A stretch of 38,388 nucleotides of DNA from the NCBI GenBank assembly GCA_012519495.1, contig JAAYQA010000019.1, positions 1 through 38,388 on the forward strand. The letters run 5' to 3'. Of the stretch, positions 15,852 to 24,494 are shown one piece after another; within the stretch, counting starts at the first letter, position 1, and the number at the start of each line of letters is the position of its first letter. Made by a program: the position numbers and the translations under genes. This stretch comes from Tissierellia bacterium. Its GTDB lineage: Bacteria; Bacillota; Clostridia; Tissierellales; Peptoniphilaceae. The notes under the pieces were generated by a model that did no database searches, was not told the origin of the DNA, and was given only the letters and a program-made list of their open reading frames with translations.

Positions 15852-15880
15852 TTGGTTTTCTTTCGTTCTCCCGATATAAT
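15852..15880 (+). promoter_or_regulatory. Sigma-A-type promoter of the RpoN-box gene
   Basis: TTGGTT (15852-15857) and TATAAT (15875-15880) on the plus strand are 17 bases apart. Transcription would begin near 15887, giving a leader of about 40 bases that contains the -24/-12-like element and a GGAG ribosome binding site. Confidence 0.65.
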
Positions 15881-15891
15881 AAAGAGAAGTA

Positions 15892-15909
15892 TTGGCATGC
15901 TTTTTGCTT
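15892..15909 (+). promoter_or_regulatory. Sigma-54-type -24/-12 element in front of the RpoN-box gene
   Basis: The sequence TTGGCATGCTTTTTGCTT matches the sigma-54 consensus TGGCAC-N5-TTGCW at ten of eleven defined positions. The invariant GG (15894-15895) and GC (15906-15907) are exactly ten bases apart. As a true sigma-54 promoter it would start transcription only a few bases before the ATG at 15926. Since the gene product is itself the domain that reads the -24 element, the site may instead be an operator just downstream of the sigma-A start site. Confidence 0.6.
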
Positions 15910-15925
15910 GGAACCCGGAGATGCA

Positions 15926-16090
15926 ATGATGCGAAATCGGATGGAAGTCACAAAGAAAAAGCCGCTCAGTGATGCAAAAATCACCGAGCAGCTCGTTTCT
16001 GAAGGTTTCGCCATCTCCCGCCGCACCGTTGCCAAATACCGGGAAGCCATCGGCATCCCGAAATCGTCGGTCAGGAAGGCGTTTCGATAG
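15926..16090 (+). CDS. Stand-alone RpoN-box (sigma-54 C-terminal DNA-binding domain) protein
   Basis: A 54-residue basic protein on the strand opposite to its neighbours. Residues 12-54 match the extreme C-terminus of sigma-54: [13 protein letters not shown], then the RpoN box as [15 protein letters not shown], then SSVRKAF. In full-length sigma-54 this end recognises the -24 promoter element. The activator-interacting region, core-binding domain and other helix-turn-helix are all absent, and no remnant of them precedes the ATG. The unit looks complete: sigma-A-type promoter, GGAG site five bases or so before ATGATG, a single TAG stop and an intrinsic terminator. It may bind DNA as a repressor or sigma-54 competitor. 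Alternatively it is a captured 3' end of an rpoN gene. I know of no described protein of this form. Confidence 0.82.
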   Translation: MMRNRMEVTKKKPLSDAKITEQLVSEGFAISRRTVAKYREAIGIPKSSVRKAFR

Positions 16091-16103
16091 ATGCGTTTAT
16101 TGC

Positions 16104-16130
16104 AGCCGGGAGCAACCCGGCTTTTGTTTG
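16104..16130 (+). terminator. Intrinsic terminator of the RpoN-box gene
   Basis: AGCCGGG and CCCGGCT form a perfect 7-bp GC-rich stem with the loop AGCAA, followed on the plus strand by TTTTGTTTGCTTT. The tail is on the plus-strand side, so it serves the small plus-strand gene and not clpC. Confidence 0.8.
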
Positions 16131-16132
16131 CT

Positions 16133-18553
16133 TTATTTTTTGCTGAAGGTGACTTTGTCGTCTTCGTAGTCGATGACGATGGCGTCGTCTCGTTCGATGG
16201 TGCCCTTCAGGATTTCTTCGGATAGTTCGTTTTCGATCATGTTTTGCAGGGTGCGCTCCAGGGGACGTGCGCCGAAGACTTTGTCGAAGCCTTTTTCGCC
16301 GATATAGTCGGCGGCGCGATCGGTGATTTCGATGTCGATCTCCAGTCCTTTCAGGCGGTGCACCAGATCTTTGACCATGATATCCACAATTTTGCGGATA
16401 TTTTCCGGCTCCAGATGTGCAAAGACAATGATGTCGTCGACGCGGTTCAGGAATTCGGGCCGGAAGGTCTGCTTGAGTTCTTCTTCGATAATCTCCCGCA
16501 TGCGCTCGTATTCCTGCTTCTGCTCGTCGGTGTCGTGGGCAAAACCGATGGTGTTTCTTTTGTCGAGCCGGGTGGCGCCTACATTGGAGGTCATGATGAT
16601 GACGGCGTTTTTGAAGTTGACGGTTTTTCCTTTGCCGTCGGTCAGGCGTCCGTCGTCGAGCACCTGCAGCAGCATATTGAATACGTCCGGATGCGCCTTT
16701 TCAATCTCGTCAAACAAGATGACGGAATAGGGTTTTCTGCGGACGGCTTCGGTAAGCTGGCCGCCTTCGTCGTAGCCGACATAGCCCGGAGGCGAACCGA
16801 CCAGACGCGACACGGAGTGCTTTTCCATGTATTCGGACATGTCGATCCGGATCATGGCATCGTCGGACCCGAAGAGTGCTTTGGCCAGCGACTTGGCCAG
16901 ATAGGTTTTTCCGACACCGGTGGGTCCTACAAAGATAAAGCTGCCGACGGGCTTTTTCGGGTCTTTCAGGCCGACGCGCGCACGGCGGATCGCATGGGCG
17001 ATGGAGTCGACTGCATTGTCCTGCCCGATGACTGTCTTTTTCAGCTCCGCATCCAGATGCAGATAGCGCTGGCTTTCTTCTTCGTTCAGCTTGGTTACGG
17101 GCACATGGCTCCAGTCGGAAACGATCTTGGCGATCTCGTCGAAACCGACTTCCATTTTGCTGGTGGTGCGCTTGCGCTCCCACTCCTGTTCGCTTTCTTT
17201 TATGGTTTGTTTCAGTTCTTTGACTTCGTCGCGCAATTGGGCGGCTTTTTCAAAGTCCTGCGTGGCAACGGCCTTGTCTTTCTGTCCGGTCAGCTCTTCA
17301 AGCCGGGTTTCCAGTTCTTTCAGATTATTGGGCGCCACATAGTTTTTCACGCGGATCATGGACGCCGCTTCATCGATCAGGTCGATCGCCTTGTCCGGCA
17401 GGAAACGGTCCGTCAGATACCGGTGGGACAGTTCTACGGCGGCTTCCACAGCTTCGTCGGTGATGGTTACATTATGATGCGCTTCGTATTTGTCGCGGAT
17501 ACCGTGCAGAATCCTGATGGAGTCTTCCACGGTGGGTTCTTCCACGACGATCGGCTGCAGTCTGCGTTCCAGTGCGGCGTCTTTTTCGATATGCTTGCGG
17601 TATTCGTCGATCGTTGTGGCGCCGATGATCTGCAGTTCGCCCCGCGCCAGTACCGGTTTCAAGATATTGGCGGCATCCAAGGCCCCTTCCGCTCCGCCTG
17701 CGCCTACAATGGTGTGCATTTCGTCGATAAACAAAATGACGTTTTCTGTTTCGACGAGTTCTTCGATCGCTTTTTTGACGCGTTCTTCAAATTCGCCGCG
17801 GTATTTGGTGCCCGCCAGCATGCCGGGCAGGTCCAGACTGACAATGCGTTTGCCTTTCATGATCTCGGGCACATCGCCTTCGGTGATTTTTTGTGCGAGC
17901 CCTTCTGCGATCGCGGTTTTCCCTACGCCGGGTTCCCCGATCAGCACGGGATTGTTTTTAGTGCGGCGCGAAAGCACCTGGATGATGCGTTCGATTTCTG
18001 TCTGCCGGCCGATCACCGGATCTACTTTTCCGTCTTCCGCCATTTTGTTCAAATCGCGGCTGTATTTTTCGATGACGGATTCTTTTTTCTCGGCACCCGG
18101 GGTTTGTTTCATTTCCGGTCCCTGTTCCTTTCGTTCGCCCAGGCCGTTTAATATATAGTTGCGCACGGCGTTTCTATCTACGTCGTTGGCTTTCATCATC
18201 ATGCTGGAGAAGCTGTCGTCTTCGCGCAGCAACGCCAAAAGGACATGTTCCACGCTGACAAAGCGATGCCCCAGCTGACGGCCTTCGTTTTCCGCCTGCT
18301 GCAGTACGCGTTTCACGCGGGGCGTAAAGCCGGTAGGCGGCGCCTGCGCGCTGCCGTCTCCGATGAGTTTTTTTACGGTGTTTGCGAATTGTTCGTAGTC
18401 GGCGCCCAGGGCGGTCAGTGCTTCTTCCGCCAGGCTTTCCTGATTGAACATGGCCAGAAGCAAATGTTCCGTGCCAATATAGTCGTGCTTCATCCCCCAT
18501 GCTTCCATGGAGGCGTCACGAAGCAATTGATTGATATCGTTACCGTTTGCCAT
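16133..18553 (-). CDS. clpC: ATP-dependent chaperone/unfoldase ClpC
   Basis: Hsp100 protein of 806 residues, the unfoldase that feeds ClpP and, with McsB, degrades phosphoarginine-marked proteins. The ATG at 18553 follows AGGAGG. The N-domain repeats cover residues 1-140. The first AAA domain has GEPGVGKT near 200, the UVR-containing middle domain is around 415-450 (QDFEKAAQLRDEVKELK), and the second AAA domain has GPTGVGKT near 540 with Walker B ILFDEIEKAH. It is the last gene of the ctsR operon, and its start lies within the end of mcsB (14-base overlap). Adaptor binding through the N- and middle domains is known for the family. Confidence 0.97.
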   Translation of the reverse strand: MANGNDINQLLRDASMEAWGMKHDYIGTEHLLLAMFNQESLAEEALTALGADYEQFANTVKKLIGDGSAQAPPTGFTPRVKRVLQQAENEGRQLGHRFVSVEHVLLALLREDDSFSSMMMKANDVDRNAVRNYILNGLGERKEQGPEMKQTPGAEKKESVIEKYSRDLNKMAEDGKVDPVIGRQTEIERIIQVLSRRTKNNPVLIGEPGVGKTAIAEGLAQKITEGDVPEIMKGKRIVSLDLPGMLAGTKYRGEFEERVKKAIEELVETENVILFIDEMHTIVGAGGAEGALDAANILKPVLARGELQIIGATTIDEYRKHIEKDAALERRLQPIVVEEPTVEDSIRILHGIRDKYEAHHNVTITDEAVEAAVELSHRYLTDRFLPDKAIDLIDEAASMIRVKNYVAPNNLKELETRLEELTGQKDKAVATQDFEKAAQLRDEVKELKQTIKESEQEWERKRTTSKMEVGFDEIAKIVSDWSHVPVTKLNEEESQRYLHLDAELKKTVIGQDNAVDSIAHAIRRARVGLKDPKKPVGSFIFVGPTGVGKTYLAKSLAKALFGSDDAMIRIDMSEYMEKHSVSRLVGSPPGYVGYDEGGQLTEAVRRKPYSVILFDEIEKAHPDVFNMLLQVLDDGRLTDGKGKTVNFKNAVIIMTSNVGATRLDKRNTIGFAHDTDEQKQEYERMREIIEEELKQTFRPEFLNRVDDIIVFAHLEPENIRKIVDIMVKDLVHRLKGLEIDIEITDRAADYIGEKGFDKVFGARPLERTLQNMIENELSEEILKGTIERDDAIVIDYEDDKVTFSKK

Positions 18554-19580
18554 AACTTTCCTCCTTATTAAAATACTCCCGTATATATTGCGCGCGTACT
18601 TCGTCTTCGGTTTCTTTTTGTTTGGTGTCGTGTTTGTACGCGAGCATCGTATATTTTTGTACATGCAGCATTAAATCATCCAGTTTGCGAATGTCCGCCT
18701 CGGGGAAGAGTTCCATGCAGATACCGACCCGCACATGGGACAGATGCTGCAACGCCTCTTTGGCAGAGATCACCCGCGCGTAGCGGAGAATCCCCAGGCT
18801 GCGGAACACGCCGTCCAAAACCATGGTCGGGGTGTGGGTAATCAGTGCGTTTCGCGTGTTTCGTTCCTGTTCGATAATGCTGTTGGTGATTTTTTCCAGT
18901 TTGTCGATCGCTTCGGTTTCGGTAAAGCCGAGGGTGCGCTGATTGGAGATCTGAAACATATCGCCCAGGGCTTCCGATCCTTCGCCGTAGATCCCCCGGA
19001 CCACCAGGCCTACTTTACCGAGTGAATCGAAGGTGCCTTTTAGCTGCTGCGAATATTTCAGCGCAGGCAGATGCACCATCACAGAAGCCCGGAGGCCCGT
19101 GCCGGTGTTGGTGGGGCAGGCCGTTAAATAGCCAAATTCCATATGCCAGGCAAAGGGGACCGTTTCTTCGATTTTCTTTTCCATCTCCATGACCTGTAAA
19201 AAGGATTCCCGTAGCTGCATACCCGGAAGCAGGCATTGCATACGCAGATGATCCTCTTCATTAACCATGAGCGTCATCTGTTCGTCGTCGCGCAGATAGT
19301 ATTCCGATACGGCCCGGTTTTTGATCAGGTCCGGGCTGATCAGATGCTGTTCCATCAGCACGCGGCGCTTGATACGGTCTACATCGCGCACCAAAAAGCG
19401 GCGGTAGTGGTCTTCTTTGTCCTGCATGGCGCCGTATATTTGTTCTGCCACCGAAAACGCCTCATCTTCCTCGGCGCGATTGGGAAAGCGGTGGTCTTTT
19501 ACATTTCTTGCCAGCCGTACGCGCGAGCTTACGACCACATCTTCTTCACGCGTTTCGCCGTGCATCAGCCATTTGGGCAT
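18540..19580 (-). CDS. mcsB: Protein arginine kinase McsB
   Basis: Phosphorylates Arg residues of CtsR and misfolded proteins, marking them for ClpCP. It has 346 residues with the ATG at 19580 after AGGGGA. The phosphagen-kinase-like ATP-guanido domain begins with VVSSRVRLARN near residue 17. It continues with LGYLTACPTNTGTGLRASVMVHLPAL-type active-site words around 165, where the Cys loop is CPTN. The C-terminal dimerisation/pArg-binding part has the DIRKLDDLMLHVQK helix. The start shares one base with the mcsA stop (TAATG). YwlE, the opposing phosphatase, is encoded 5 kb away in this same window. Confidence 0.96.
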   Translation of the reverse strand: MPKWLMHGETREEDVVVSSRVRLARNVKDHRFPNRAEEDEAFSVAEQIYGAMQDKEDHYRRFLVRDVDRIKRRVLMEQHLISPDLIKNRAVSEYYLRDDEQMTLMVNEEDHLRMQCLLPGMQLRESFLQVMEMEKKIEETVPFAWHMEFGYLTACPTNTGTGLRASVMVHLPALKYSQQLKGTFDSLGKVGLVVRGIYGEGSEALGDMFQISNQRTLGFTETEAIDKLEKITNSIIEQERNTRNALITHTPTMVLDGVFRSLGILRYARVISAKEALQHLSHVRVGICMELFPEADIRKLDDLMLHVQKYTMLAYKHDTKQKETEDEVRAQYIREYFNKEESYGKR

Positions 19581-20116
19581 TATTGCGTTCCCCTTTCCAA
19601 GGCATTGCACAGTTCTTTGACCTCATCGCGCAGGATGGCTGCCGTTTCGTAGTCTTCCAGCAGAATGAGCTCCTGCAGCTTTTCTTTTTTTCGCTGGATC
19701 TCGTCCTGGATCTGTTTGATCTCCCGGAAGTCTTCGGGGACATCGCCTGTGTGGGCCGTGGCGCCCTGTGTCATGCGCAGGGACTCTTTCGCCTGCTCAT
19801 AGAATTCGGTATAGCAGTGGTCGCAGCCGAAGCGGCCCGTTTTTGTGATATCGGAAAAGCTGGATCCGCAGAAGCTGCATTTTTTCTGATCGTCTGGGCT
19901 TTCGGTCCGCGTTTGCGGCTCGTTAAAGAAGACCCCGACCAGCTTTTTCAGATGATCCTGAAAGTACTGGTATTCTTCGTTGTCTTCGTTGGAAAAATTC
20001 TGAAACATCATGTTTTGGGCGCAGGTTTCGCAAAGATTGATGGTTTGCGGGTCTTCGCCGTTTTCTATAATGTGGATCTGAATGGTGGCTTCGTTATCGC
20101 ATCGGTCGCATCTCAT
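19580..20116 (-). CDS. mcsA: McsA, zinc-finger activator of McsB
   Basis: Protein of 178 residues that binds and activates McsB. The ATG at 20116, after AAAGGAGG, gives MRCDRCDNEA. Two zinc-binding halves are visible: CDRC with CETC in the first 35 residues, and CSFC with CDHC around residues 90-112. The C-terminal third is helical and carries the UVR-like motif LEDYETAAILRDEVKEL, similar to the one in ClpC. The gene overlaps the ctsR stop by four bases and the mcsB start by one, so all proteins are made stoichiometrically from the operon. Confidence 0.94.
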   Translation of the reverse strand: MRCDRCDNEATIQIHIIENGEDPQTINLCETCAQNMMFQNFSNEDNEEYQYFQDHLKKLVGVFFNEPQTRTESPDDQKKCSFCGSSFSDITKTGRFGCDHCYTEFYEQAKESLRMTQGATAHTGDVPEDFREIKQIQDEIQRKKEKLQELILLEDYETAAILRDEVKELCNALERGTQ

Positions 20117-20586
20117 GGGGTCGCCTCCTTTCGGAAAAAGACCATCAGCATATTGCGCAGCATGTCCGCGCGTACGCTGTTCCGGTCGTCTTTGACCCGC
20201 CCCAGGCTGGTGTCTTCCAACGCCTGCAGCATGATCATCGCTTCGTTTTTGGTGCATATTTTGTCCTTCACAAGCCGGTTGATAATGTGAAGGGCTCTGT
20301 CTTTTGTGATTTGGTCGCCGATGGTGTTCTGGACAATATCTTTCAGGATGTCTTCCGAATCCATGGTTACTTTTACAATTCGGATATAGCCTGCGCCGCC
20401 GCGACGACTTTCTATTGTATACCCTTTGTAGGGTGTGAATCGTGTGGTCAGTACATAGTTGATCTGGGAAGGAGCGCAGCCAAAATGCTGGGCAAGCTCA
20501 TTGCGCCCGATTTCCACAATGCCGTTTTCTGTTTCTCGGAGCAGCTGGTGGATCCAGCGTTCAATCTCATTGGTTAGTCCTGCCAT
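20113..20586 (-). CDS. ctsR: Transcriptional repressor CtsR
   Basis: Class III heat-shock repressor, 157 residues. The N-terminal winged helix has FGCAPSQINYVLTTRFTPYKGYTIESRRGGAGYIRI. The wing with the Arg-rich, Gly-rich tip (RRGGAGY) contains the glycine loop that senses temperature and the Arg that McsB phosphorylates. The C-terminal half forms the dimer four-helix bundle. The start follows GGAGGTGAAGG. It heads the ctsR-mcsA-mcsB-clpC operon. The canonical direct-repeat operator (RGTCAAANANRGTCAAA) was looked for and not found upstream. Confidence 0.96.
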   Translation of the reverse strand: MAGLTNEIERWIHQLLRETENGIVEIGRNELAQHFGCAPSQINYVLTTRFTPYKGYTIESRRGGAGYIRIVKVTMDSEDILKDIVQNTIGDQITKDRALHIINRLVKDKICTKNEAMIMLQALEDTSLGRVKDDRNSVRADMLRNMLMVFFRKEATP

Positions 20587-20638
20587 TCCTTCACCTCCGT
20601 TGACTTAGACTTTCTTTTACTAAACTCGGGATAAGAAA

Positions 20639-20658
20639 GGCTGACGCTCCGTCAGCCC
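20639..20658 (-). terminator. Hairpin between the Nudix gene and ctsR
   Basis: GGCTGAC and GTCAGCC form a 7-bp stem with a 5-base loop, flanked by A/T runs on both sides (AAAAGG...CCTTTCTT on the minus strand). It can terminate the Nudix transcript. It also lies just downstream of the predicted ctsR start site, so it would fold in the ctsR leader. Confidence 0.65.
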
Positions 20659-20672
20659 TTTTATCTGTCTAT

Positions 20673-20702
20673 AGTATACCAAACGCATCACATTATTGTC
20701 AA
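20673..20702 (-). promoter_or_regulatory. Probable ctsR operon promoter
   Basis: On the minus strand TTGACA (20702-20697) and TATACT (20678-20673) are separated by 18 bases. The -35 box overlaps the stop codon of the Nudix gene. The transcript would start near 20666 and run almost at once into the hairpin at 20658-20639. Confidence 0.65.
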
Positions 20703-21205
20703 TCTGAAGCGATTCTCTCTGCCCAGGCAAAAAAGTCCGCATAATACGGCAAAGATATAAAACGGCCTTCGTCGATCATCTGAAAGATGACCTCGTCGGT
20801 AGCCAGATCCACCGCCGCCACTTCCATCGGCTCCAGGACGAGCGCTTCTGTATCCACCTCCTGCAAAAACAGATACACATGAAAATGGATGCCGTCGTCT
20901 GTAATGCGCTGATAAAAATGCGCCTTTTGGGGTTGCAGATGAAAGCCCAGCTCTTCTTTTGCTTCGCGGAGGGCGGTGTCCATAGGGCTCTCCCCCGCAT
21001 TTTGCGAACCGGATACGGTGCAGTACCACATGAGGGGATAATAGTGCTTATTGGCGGACCTTTGTTGAATGAGATACCTGCCATCCGGGGTTCTGACCCA
21101 CAGTTCCGTTATGCGGCGGTATTCGTCCGGTGACAGCGGCGTCTTTTTTGTCGCCGTACGACCGGTCGGCCGATCCTCACGGTCAAACACATCAATTTGT
21201 TCCAT
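20699..21205 (-). CDS. Nudix hydrolase, isopentenyl-diphosphate isomerase-like subfamily
   Basis: Cytosolic hydrolase of 168 residues. The Nudix box is exact: G, five residues, E, seven residues, then REAKEELGF, in the segment SGSQNAGESPMDTALREAKEELGF at about 65-90 (quoted in parts by position). The N-terminus MEQIDVFDREDRPTGRT and the LIQQRSANKHYYPLMWYCTVSGS stretch are characteristic of the Idi-like group of Firmicutes Nudix proteins (YfcD type). Two in-frame ATGs (21211 and 21205) follow AAGGGG repeats, and I use the second. The substrate is unknown. The EF-G-like gene upstream ends before a strong terminator, so this is a separate transcript. Confidence 0.86.
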   Translation of the reverse strand: MEQIDVFDREDRPTGRTATKKTPLSPDEYRRITELWVRTPDGRYLIQQRSANKHYYPLMWYCTVSGSQNAGESPMDTALREAKEELGFHLQPQKAHFYQRITDDGIHFHVYLFLQEVDTEALVLEPMEVAAVDLATDEVIFQMIDEGRFISLPYYADFFAWAERIASD

Positions 21206-21235
21206 GCCCATCTCCCCTTTCCCCCTTATTGTATC

Positions 21236-21270
21236 AAAAAGCCGGAACAAGAGGCTGTTCCGGCTTTTTT
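21236..21270 (-). terminator. Intrinsic terminator after the EF-G-like gene
   Basis: GCCGGAACA (21241-21249) and TGTTCCGGC (21256-21264) form a perfect 9-bp stem, extended by A/T pairs to 14 bp, with a T-run on the minus strand. It lies directly after the stop codon at 21275. Confidence 0.88.
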
Positions 21271-21274
21271 GCAT

Positions 21275-23338
21275 TTAGTCTTCTTTATTGGCTTCGGCAA
21301 TGATTTTTTCGGCAATATTGCCGGGGACTTCTTCGTAGCGGGCAAATTCCATTTTGAAACTGCCGCGCGCCTGCGTCATGGAACGCAGATCGATCGCGTA
21401 TTCAAACAGTTCCGCATGCGGTGCTTCGGCAATAATCAGCTGGCTGCCGTCTTCCTGCGGTTCCATCCCGAGGATGCGGCCGCGGCGCTTGTTCATATCG
21501 CCCATAACATCGCCCATGTAGTCTTCGGGTACGAGGACTTCGACCTTGTTGATGGGTTCCAGCAGAATCGGATTGGCTTCTTCCATACCTTTTCTGAACG
21601 CAAGCTGTGCCGCCAGTTTGAAGGCCATTTCGTTGGAGTCGACCGCGTGATACGATCCGTCGAACAATACGGCTTTCAGATTTACAACCGGATAGCCTGC
21701 CAGCGGTCCTTTTTCCAAGGCTTCGCGTATGCCTTTTTCTACCGCCGGGAAGAAGTTGCGGGGTACTGCGCCGCCGAAGACTTCTTCTTCAAATACGAAT
21801 TCTTCTTCGGTGGGTTCAAAACGCATGTGAACATCGCCGTACTGCCCTGCTCCACCGGATTGCTTCTTGTGGCGTCCCTGTACGGACGAACTTCCCTTGA
21901 TGGTTTCGCGGTATGCGATACGCAACGGGATCTGTTCCACTTCCACGCCGAACTGGTTTTTCAGTTTTTCCAGAATGACGGCGATCTGTACATTGCCCTG
22001 CCCGGAGATGACCAGCTGCTTCGTTTCCGGATTTCTCTGGATGCTGAAGCTCGGGTCTTCTTCAATCAGACGTTGCAGGGAGGTGCCGATCTTTTCTTCG
22101 TCGCCTTTTGCCTTGGGTTCAACGGCGATGGACAAAGTGGGTTCGGGATATTTGATGCGCTTATACAAAACCGGATGGTCTTTGTCGGACAGGGTGTCGG
22201 CGGTTTGCGTATGTTGCAGGCGGGACAGCACGCCGATGTCGCCGGCTACGACTTCCGGCACTTCGATCTGCTGTTTGCCGCGCAGCATCAGGAGATTGCC
22301 GGCTTTTTCTGTCACATCTTTGCTGACATTGTAGATGTCGTCGCCCTTTTTCAGGCTGCCGGACATCGCTTTAAACATGGAGAGTTTTCCTACGAAGGGG
22401 TCTGTCAGGGTTTTGAACACCACAGCCGAGAACGGTTCATCCACCGATACGGCGGCGCGCTCTTCCCCGGATTCGTAGCGGAAGCCCGCATGGGCACGCG
22501 GATCATTCGGGGCCGGCATATAGTTGCCGATCACGCGGAGCAGCAGGTCGATCCCGATGCTCTTTTCTGCCGAGCCGACCAGAAGCGGCACTGCACGGCC
22601 TTCCAAAACGGCGGCACTCACCCCGCGCAGCAATTCTTCGCGCGTGTATTTTTCGCCTTCGAAGTATTTTTCCATCAACGCTTCGTCGGATTCCGCCACA
22701 ACTTCGGCGATCACTTCAAACAGGCGCTCGGTGGCCAGCTGCTGATCGTGGCTCAACTCTGCCGGCGACGGACGGCCGTTTTCGTAATGATAGCCTTTTT
22801 GGAAAATCACGTCGGTGACCCCTTTGAACTCGGTTCCTTCGCCGATCGGAATCGTAAAGGGAATGACCTTCTGGCCAAAGCGTTCTTTTATTTCTTCGAC
22901 AACCTTTTTGAATGATACGTGTTCGTCGTCGATTTTATTGACAAAGATAATGCGCGGAAGATCAATCTGTTCGCAGTATTTCCAGGTTTTTTCGGTACCG
23001 ACTTCGATACCGGATGTCGCGTCCACGACCAAAAGCGCGGATTCCGCCGCACGCAATGCTCCGTTTATTTCTCCGACAAAGTCGAAATAGCCGGGGGTGT
23101 CGATCAGATTGAATTTGCGGTCACGCCACTCGATGGGAATCAGCGATGTGGATATGGAGTTTCCGTGCTCCATTTCTTCTTTGGTGAAGTCGGAAACCGT
23201 GTTTTTGTCGGATACTTTGCCCTGGCGTTTCGTGACGCCGGTTACATAGAGCATGGCTTCCGTTAAATTGGTTTTTCCGCTCCCCGAGTGGCCGATTAGC
23301 GCGAGGTTTCGAATGTCTTCTGTTTTGTATGCCTTCAT
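21275..23338 (-). CDS. Elongation factor G-like GTPase (EF-G paralogue)
   Basis: Translational GTPase of 687 residues. The G domain has GHSGSGKT near residue 16, the DTPGYFDFVGE switch near 80 and NKID near 135. Domains II-V follow, with RGRILGM in domain V. The GHxGxGKT loop and the VSDFTKEEMEHGNSIS stretch place it in the EF-G2-like group common in Clostridia and Thermotogae, not the main translocase: classical fusA sits beside rpsL/rpsG and has AHIDAGKT. Its role may be in translocation under particular conditions, ribosome recycling or rescue. A good AGGAGG site precedes the ATG. It has its own extended -10 promoter. Confidence 0.9.
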   Translation of the reverse strand: MKAYKTEDIRNLALIGHSGSGKTNLTEAMLYVTGVTKRQGKVSDKNTVSDFTKEEMEHGNSISTSLIPIEWRDRKFNLIDTPGYFDFVGEINGALRAAESALLVVDATSGIEVGTEKTWKYCEQIDLPRIIFVNKIDDEHVSFKKVVEEIKERFGQKVIPFTIPIGEGTEFKGVTDVIFQKGYHYENGRPSPAELSHDQQLATERLFEVIAEVVAESDEALMEKYFEGEKYTREELLRGVSAAVLEGRAVPLLVGSAEKSIGIDLLLRVIGNYMPAPNDPRAHAGFRYESGEERAAVSVDEPFSAVVFKTLTDPFVGKLSMFKAMSGSLKKGDDIYNVSKDVTEKAGNLLMLRGKQQIEVPEVVAGDIGVLSRLQHTQTADTLSDKDHPVLYKRIKYPEPTLSIAVEPKAKGDEEKIGTSLQRLIEEDPSFSIQRNPETKQLVISGQGNVQIAVILEKLKNQFGVEVEQIPLRIAYRETIKGSSSVQGRHKKQSGGAGQYGDVHMRFEPTEEEFVFEEEVFGGAVPRNFFPAVEKGIREALEKGPLAGYPVVNLKAVLFDGSYHAVDSNEMAFKLAAQLAFRKGMEEANPILLEPINKVEVLVPEDYMGDVMGDMNKRRGRILGMEPQEDGSQLIIAEAPHAELFEYAIDLRSMTQARGSFKMEFARYEEVPGNIAEKIIAEANKED

Positions 23339-23371
23339 GCATGGTCCTCCTGACTTGCCTTAGATAGTTCT

Positions 23372-23380
23372 ATTATAGCA
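23372..23380 (-). promoter_or_regulatory. Extended -10 promoter of the EF-G-like gene
   Basis: On the minus strand TGCTATAAT (23380-23372) is a perfect extended -10 box (TGn plus TATAAT), about 34 bases before the start codon. No good -35 hexamer is present. No clear terminator separates it from the upstream upp gene. Confidence 0.55.
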
Positions 23381-23422
23381 CAGAGCAAACGATTCGCGCT
23401 CGGGGCTACAAAGAACGAAAAA

Positions 23423-24490
<1,068 letters not shown>

Positions 24491-24494
<4 letters not shown>

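Noticed and set aside
15926..16090. Reading the RpoN-box gene simply as the broken end of a local rpoN gene
   Set aside because: No upstream sigma-54 sequence remains in any frame, and the unit has its own promoter, ribosome binding site and terminator. A fragment origin cannot be excluded without the rest of the genome, but it does not look like a decaying gene.
16244..18151. Long open frame of 635 codons on the plus strand opposite clpC
   Set aside because: It lies entirely antisense to the conserved clpC frame, has Phe/Cys/His-rich composition typical of mirrored coding sequence, and resembles nothing known.
20587..20640. Possible CtsR direct repeat AAAGTCTAAGTCAAC before ctsR
   Set aside because: The two GTC cores are six bases apart, whereas the CtsR box has them ten apart, and the flanking A-runs do not match.
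21197..22915. Open frame of 572 codons opposite the EF-G-like gene
   Set aside because: Antisense shadow of a conserved GTPase gene with no ribosome binding site and biased composition.
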